Part shown: piece by piece, positions 54,554 through 57,712 of the stretch
How positions within the stretch are numbered: the first letter of the stretch is position 1
Layout of the letters: the number at the start of each line of letters is the position of its first letter
Origin: Hallerella sp963629575
GTDB taxonomy: Bacteria; Fibrobacterota; Fibrobacteria; Fibrobacterales; Fibrobacteraceae
DNA: 57,712 bases
Direction: 5' to 3'
Assembly (NCBI GenBank): GCA_963629575.1
Contig: CAVGIM010000012.1
Location: 1 to 57,712, forward strand
The notes under the pieces: model-generated
The model's database searches: none
What the model was told of the DNA's origin: nothing
The model's input: only the letters and a program-made list of their open reading frames with translations
Position numbers and translations under genes: made by a program

Positions 54554-57500
54554 CTATCCGACCATCATCTTGTTTGTCGTTCTCAGGAACCTCGCCGGGA
54601 TGGGGTGTTCGAGTTTCCACGTGATGTCGATGGGGCTCGAACCTTCGTGGGCGACGCATTCCACCTTGCCGAGACACGTATAGGGCGGAGCCATTCCGGT
54701 TTCCGCGTCCTTTTTGCTTTCGCGTACAAAGAGAACGATCTGGTTTCCGAAGCGATGCCCGTCGATGTAGCGTTTTCCCGTTTCGGATGTTTCGGTCGTT
54801 GTGCTTTGGCTTTGCCAGTGGAACAGGTTCTCGCTAATCGAATAATCGTTGTAAAGCGTCGTTTCGGAATAGTCCTTTTCGGATTTGTCCAGGGTGACAA
54901 AGAGCAGGTCGAGATTTTTATCGGCGAGATACTTGACTCCCTCCCGCATGGAACTGGTTTTTAGAAAGTCGCAGGCGACGAGAATCTGGTCCCGGGAGTA
55001 GGAACAATGCAAGTCCAGCGGACAGGCAAAGTCTAGACCGATGGGGGCGTCGATGAAGTCGATCCTTTCGTAGTTGAATTTCAAGAGTTCGGAAAGTTCC
55101 CGGCACAGGACCTTGTTCCGGAGAATCGCGGCGATGCTCGCTTCGGCGGTTTCGAAACGGTTCGTTTCTCCCCAAAAGGTGTATCGGAACATCTGGGCCA
55201 TGCGGCGCTCCTCTTCCGTAAGGTTTTCCGAAATTCCGTGCTCGAGAATGTCCAGGATGAACCGGATGAATCGTCGCGAGTCTATCTGCGCGAACCGCTT
55301 GAAGGCCGAGTTGAAAGTCTTTTCGTCGGGTTCGTCGAAGTCCGGGGTGACGCCTGCAGAAGCGCACAGGCGAGAAAAGGAGTTCTTCCTGTAAAGGCGC
55401 AGAGGGTCTAGGCGATAGTAGTTCAGGAAACTGGAAAGCGAAAGCGACTGTCCGGAATCTTCTTCGAATGTCCTTATCTTTTGGACAAAGGCGTTCTGAT
55501 TGCCGAATGCCGACCGGATGTTTTCCAGAATGTATTCGGTCGCCTTTTTTTCTAGCTGAATGTAGCAGCCCTTGGGCGCGGAGACGAATCCTTTTTCGAT
55601 TTCGTGCGGAATGCTTCTGTGCCGTTGGGAGAGCAGAGCCTGGAACTTTTCCTCGAAGTTGTACTTTTTGTTTGCCTGCCCGATAAAGTCCAGGACGGTT
55701 AGGCAGTCCTTGCCTGCGGAAAGCCGAAGGCCGCGTCCGAGCTGTTGCAGGAACACGGTCAGGGATTCTGTAGGCCTTAGAAACAGGACGGTGTTGATTT
55801 CGGGAATATCGACGCCTTCGTTGTAAATATCGACGACAAAGATGAAGCGTACTTCTCCCGAAACGAGCTTGCTTTTGGCGGAAGAACGTTCGTCATCGTC
55901 GCTCTTTCCGGATAGCGCCATGGAAGGAATTCCCATCGCGTTGAATTCGTCGCGCATAAATTCCGCGTGCCTCACCGAAACGCAAAATCCCAGACCCTTT
56001 ACTTCTCCGATGTCGGAAACATATCGGATGACGGATTCCGCGACAAGGCTTGCCCGCCTTTTTGCTGCGAGCGAATCGAGCGTATAGACGTTGGAAAGTT
56101 CATTTCTGTCGTAACCGCCGCGCGTCCATTTTAGCGAGTCCAGGTCGATGGAATCCGTGACGCCAAAATACTGGAACGGGCAGAGCAGCTTGCGGTCGAT
56201 CGCTTCGGGCAGCCGAATTTCCGCGGCGATTTTTCCGTCGAAATAGTCGAGGATGTTCTTTCCGTCCATGCGTTCCGGCGTGGCGGTCAGTCCGAGCAGG
56301 ATTTTGGGCTTGCAGCGCGCCAACAGCTTCTGGTATGTCGGGGCTGCCGCATGGTGAAATTCGTCGATGACGATGTAGTCGTAAAAATCGGAAGAAATCT
56401 TTTCCGCAAAGTCCTTCGAATGGAATGTCTGGATGGAAACGAACAGATGCTTCAAGTCGTTCGCTTCGTGACTTCCCACCAGGAGCTCGCCAAAGTTCGG
56501 GTCCTTCAGGACCGCTCGAAACGCGCAAAGGCTCTGCTCGAGAATTTCTTCGCGGTGCGCGACGAAGAGAAGGCGCGCCGGGCTTTGTGGATTCTCCTTT
56601 TGAAAGTTCCGGTAATCCAGCGCGGAAATGACCGTCTTTCCGGTTCCTGTCGCCGCGACGACCAGATTCCTGAACCGTCCGTGGACTTTTCTTTCTGTCT
56701 GGAGGTTGTCGAGAATTTCCTCTTGGTAGGGGAATGGGCGAATGTCGAACGAATAGCGGAAACCTGGAGAGGATTCCTTCTCGGAAGAGAGCGCCGCTTT
56801 CAGCCGGTTGCGGTCGCTTTCCCTGTAGAGTTCGAACTCCCTCGAATTCCAGTAGGAGTCGAAGTTGGCGAGGATTTTCCGGAAAATGTTCGGCAAGGCT
56901 TTTTGCGTGATTTTCAGGTTCCATTCCAGCCCGCTGGAAAGCGCCGCGTTGGAAATGTTGGAAGAGCCGATGTAGGCTGTCGTGAAACCGGTGTCGCGTT
57001 CAAAGAGGTAGGCCTTGGCGTGCAAGCGCGTGCGGGTCGTGTCGTAGCTGATCTTGACGGTCGTGTTGGGCAGCCTGGACAGTTCCTCGATGGCTTTGAA
57101 ATCGGTCGCTCCCATGTAGGACGTGGTCGCGATGGAAAGTTCGCCGCCGTTTTGCGTAAAGGCGCGAAGTTCGTCGAGAAGCAGGCGGATGCCGCTCCAC
57201 TTGATGAAGGAGACCAGCATGCGGATTCGGTTGCAGGAGAGAATTTCCTTTTTCAGCTCCGAAAACATCTGCGGTTCTTTTTCGGCGCCGGTGAACAGGG
57301 AACTCTCGACGAGGGAGGTCTCCGGTCGGACAATGGACGCTTTGGGATTGATGGATAGAACGCTGTTTTCTCGGTGGAAGACGGAGTCAAGCTGCCTGTT
57401 TTCCAAGGGCAAGAGGTCTCCGGTCCTTGCCTGGATGGCGGAGAGAATCCGGTTTGTCGCTTCCAGCTGCCTTTGGAGAACGCCTTCCCTGTTGTCTTCC

Positions 57501-57676
57501 CCGATTGTTTTCAGACGGCCCTTTAGAATGCTTGCGACATATCTCGACAGGATTTCGGGAGAATTTTCTCCGTCGAAATTCGATATCCGGATGTCGAATT
57601 TTTCGGAATCGCAGGCGGAAATTTCCTCTTGAAGCGAATTGTTTATCAGCTGCTCGTAAAGACCGTCTTTTAGCAT
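54554..57676 (-). CDS. PLD-helicase-DUF3427 protein, SauUSI-like
   Basis: 1040 residues. A phospholipase-D-type nuclease domain (about 130-280) has one HxK motif with His219 and Lys221, followed by GSSN. A superfamily 2 helicase (about 310-660) has ATGTGKT (342-348), IDEFHHA, LGLTATP and QLGRGLR. A C-terminal domain matches the region called DUF3427, ending in SSPIDITWKLEHP. This arrangement is that of the Staphylococcus enzyme SauUSI, which cuts modified-cytosine DNA and needs ATP; target recognition by the C-terminal domain is proposed. The ATG at 57676 has AGAGG 5 nt upstream. It probably adds modification-dependent defence. Confidence 0.85.
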   Translation of the reverse strand: MLKDGLYEQLINNSLQEEISACDSEKFDIRISNFDGENSPEILSRYVASILKGRLKTIGEDNREGVLQRQLEATNRILSAIQARTGDLLPLENRQLDSVFHRENSVLSINPKASIVRPETSLVESSLFTGAEKEPQMFSELKKEILSCNRIRMLVSFIKWSGIRLLLDELRAFTQNGGELSIATTSYMGATDFKAIEELSRLPNTTVKISYDTTRTRLHAKAYLFERDTGFTTAYIGSSNISNAALSSGLEWNLKITQKALPNIFRKILANFDSYWNSREFELYRESDRNRLKAALSSEKESSPGFRYSFDIRPFPYQEEILDNLQTERKVHGRFRNLVVAATGTGKTVISALDYRNFQKENPQSPARLLFVAHREEILEQSLCAFRAVLKDPNFGELLVGSHEANDLKHLFVSIQTFHSKDFAEKISSDFYDYIVIDEFHHAAAPTYQKLLARCKPKILLGLTATPERMDGKNILDYFDGKIAAEIRLPEAIDRKLLCPFQYFGVTDSIDLDSLKWTRGGYDRNELSNVYTLDSLAAKRRASLVAESVIRYVSDIGEVKGLGFCVSVRHAEFMRDEFNAMGIPSMALSGKSDDDERSSAKSKLVSGEVRFIFVVDIYNEGVDIPEINTVLFLRPTESLTVFLQQLGRGLRLSAGKDCLTVLDFIGQANKKYNFEEKFQALLSQRHRSIPHEIEKGFVSAPKGCYIQLEKKATEYILENIRSAFGNQNAFVQKIRTFEEDSGQSLSLSSFLNYYRLDPLRLYRKNSFSRLCASAGVTPDFDEPDEKTFNSAFKRFAQIDSRRFIRFILDILEHGISENLTEEERRMAQMFRYTFWGETNRFETAEASIAAILRNKVLCRELSELLKFNYERIDFIDAPIGLDFACPLDLHCSYSRDQILVACDFLKTSSMREGVKYLADKNLDLLFVTLDKSEKDYSETTLYNDYSISENLFHWQSQSTTTETSETGKRYIDGHRFGNQIVLFVRESKKDAETGMAPPYTCLGKVECVAHEGSSPIDITWKLEHPIPARFLRTTNKMMVG

Positions 57677-57712
57677 GTCGCCTCTACCTTGGTGTTCCGA
57701 AAAAACGTTCCT

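Overview
The window looks like a chromosome segment of a Gram-negative, plant-fibre-degrading bacterium of the Fibrobacter type (Fibrobacterota). The evidence is a BamA/Skp outer-membrane pair, secreted pectin and arabinan enzymes, poly-serine linkers after lipoprotein cysteines, and a C-terminal tail like those of type IX secretion substrates. The taxonomic call is inference from gene content; no rRNA is present.

Layout. 1-14.5 kb: a small lipoprotein, topoisomerase III with a family-2 glycosyltransferase, a beta-helix carbohydrate-binding lipoprotein, ybbR-tsaD-small secreted protein on the minus strand, and ftsX-envC-holB-recJ on the plus strand. 14.4-15.9 kb: tRNA-Leu(UAA) and hemY. 16-18.5 kb: a decayed segment with a nonsense-interrupted secreted-protein gene and a headless DNA methyltransferase, bracketed by two copies of a short repeat. 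18.6-24.3 kb: an endo-arabinanase-like GH43 and a PL11 rhamnogalacturonan lyase that share an upstream palindrome module. 24.4-32.0 kb: a defence operon (helicase-nuclease, Mod methyltransferase, Res endonuclease) behind a structured leader. 32.1-41.2 kb: cvpA, a Ser/Thr kinase, a secreted TIM-barrel-like lipoprotein, a divergent glycogen synthase, a TPR-like lipoprotein, bamA and skp. 41.2-47.6 kb: an AT-richer accessory island of two fic genes, a fic remnant, four CxxC/TonB-C-like secreted proteins and two HELSH-motif proteins, with two nearly identical 340-nt leaders. 47.7-57.7 kb: aroE, a fused aroK-aroB, a sugar-nucleotide reductase, ffh, pdxB, a DUF3078-type outer-membrane protein, and a SauUSI-like helicase with a PLD domain.

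How they work together. The housekeeping blocks cover divisome-linked peptidoglycan hydrolysis (FtsX with a degenerate-LytM EnvC), DNA repair and replication, envelope assembly, and shikimate/PLP synthesis. The CAZyme block targets pectin: PL11 cuts the rhamnogalacturonan-I backbone and GH43 its arabinan side chains, apparently under shared control. Defence is represented by a type III-like R-M operon, a probable modification-dependent enzyme, and an R-M remnant.

Most unusual signals: (1) a leader shared by the intact defence operon and the R-M remnant, with compensatory base changes in a long hairpin; (2) a duplicated cassette 'structured leader - HELSH protein - CxxC lipoprotein' flanked by Fic genes, whose non-coding leader is far more conserved than its genes; (3) a TANNNT box 7-8 nt before the start codon of several genes, pointing to leaderless mRNAs; (4) an AT-rich island coinciding with the target-recognition region of the Mod methyltransferase.
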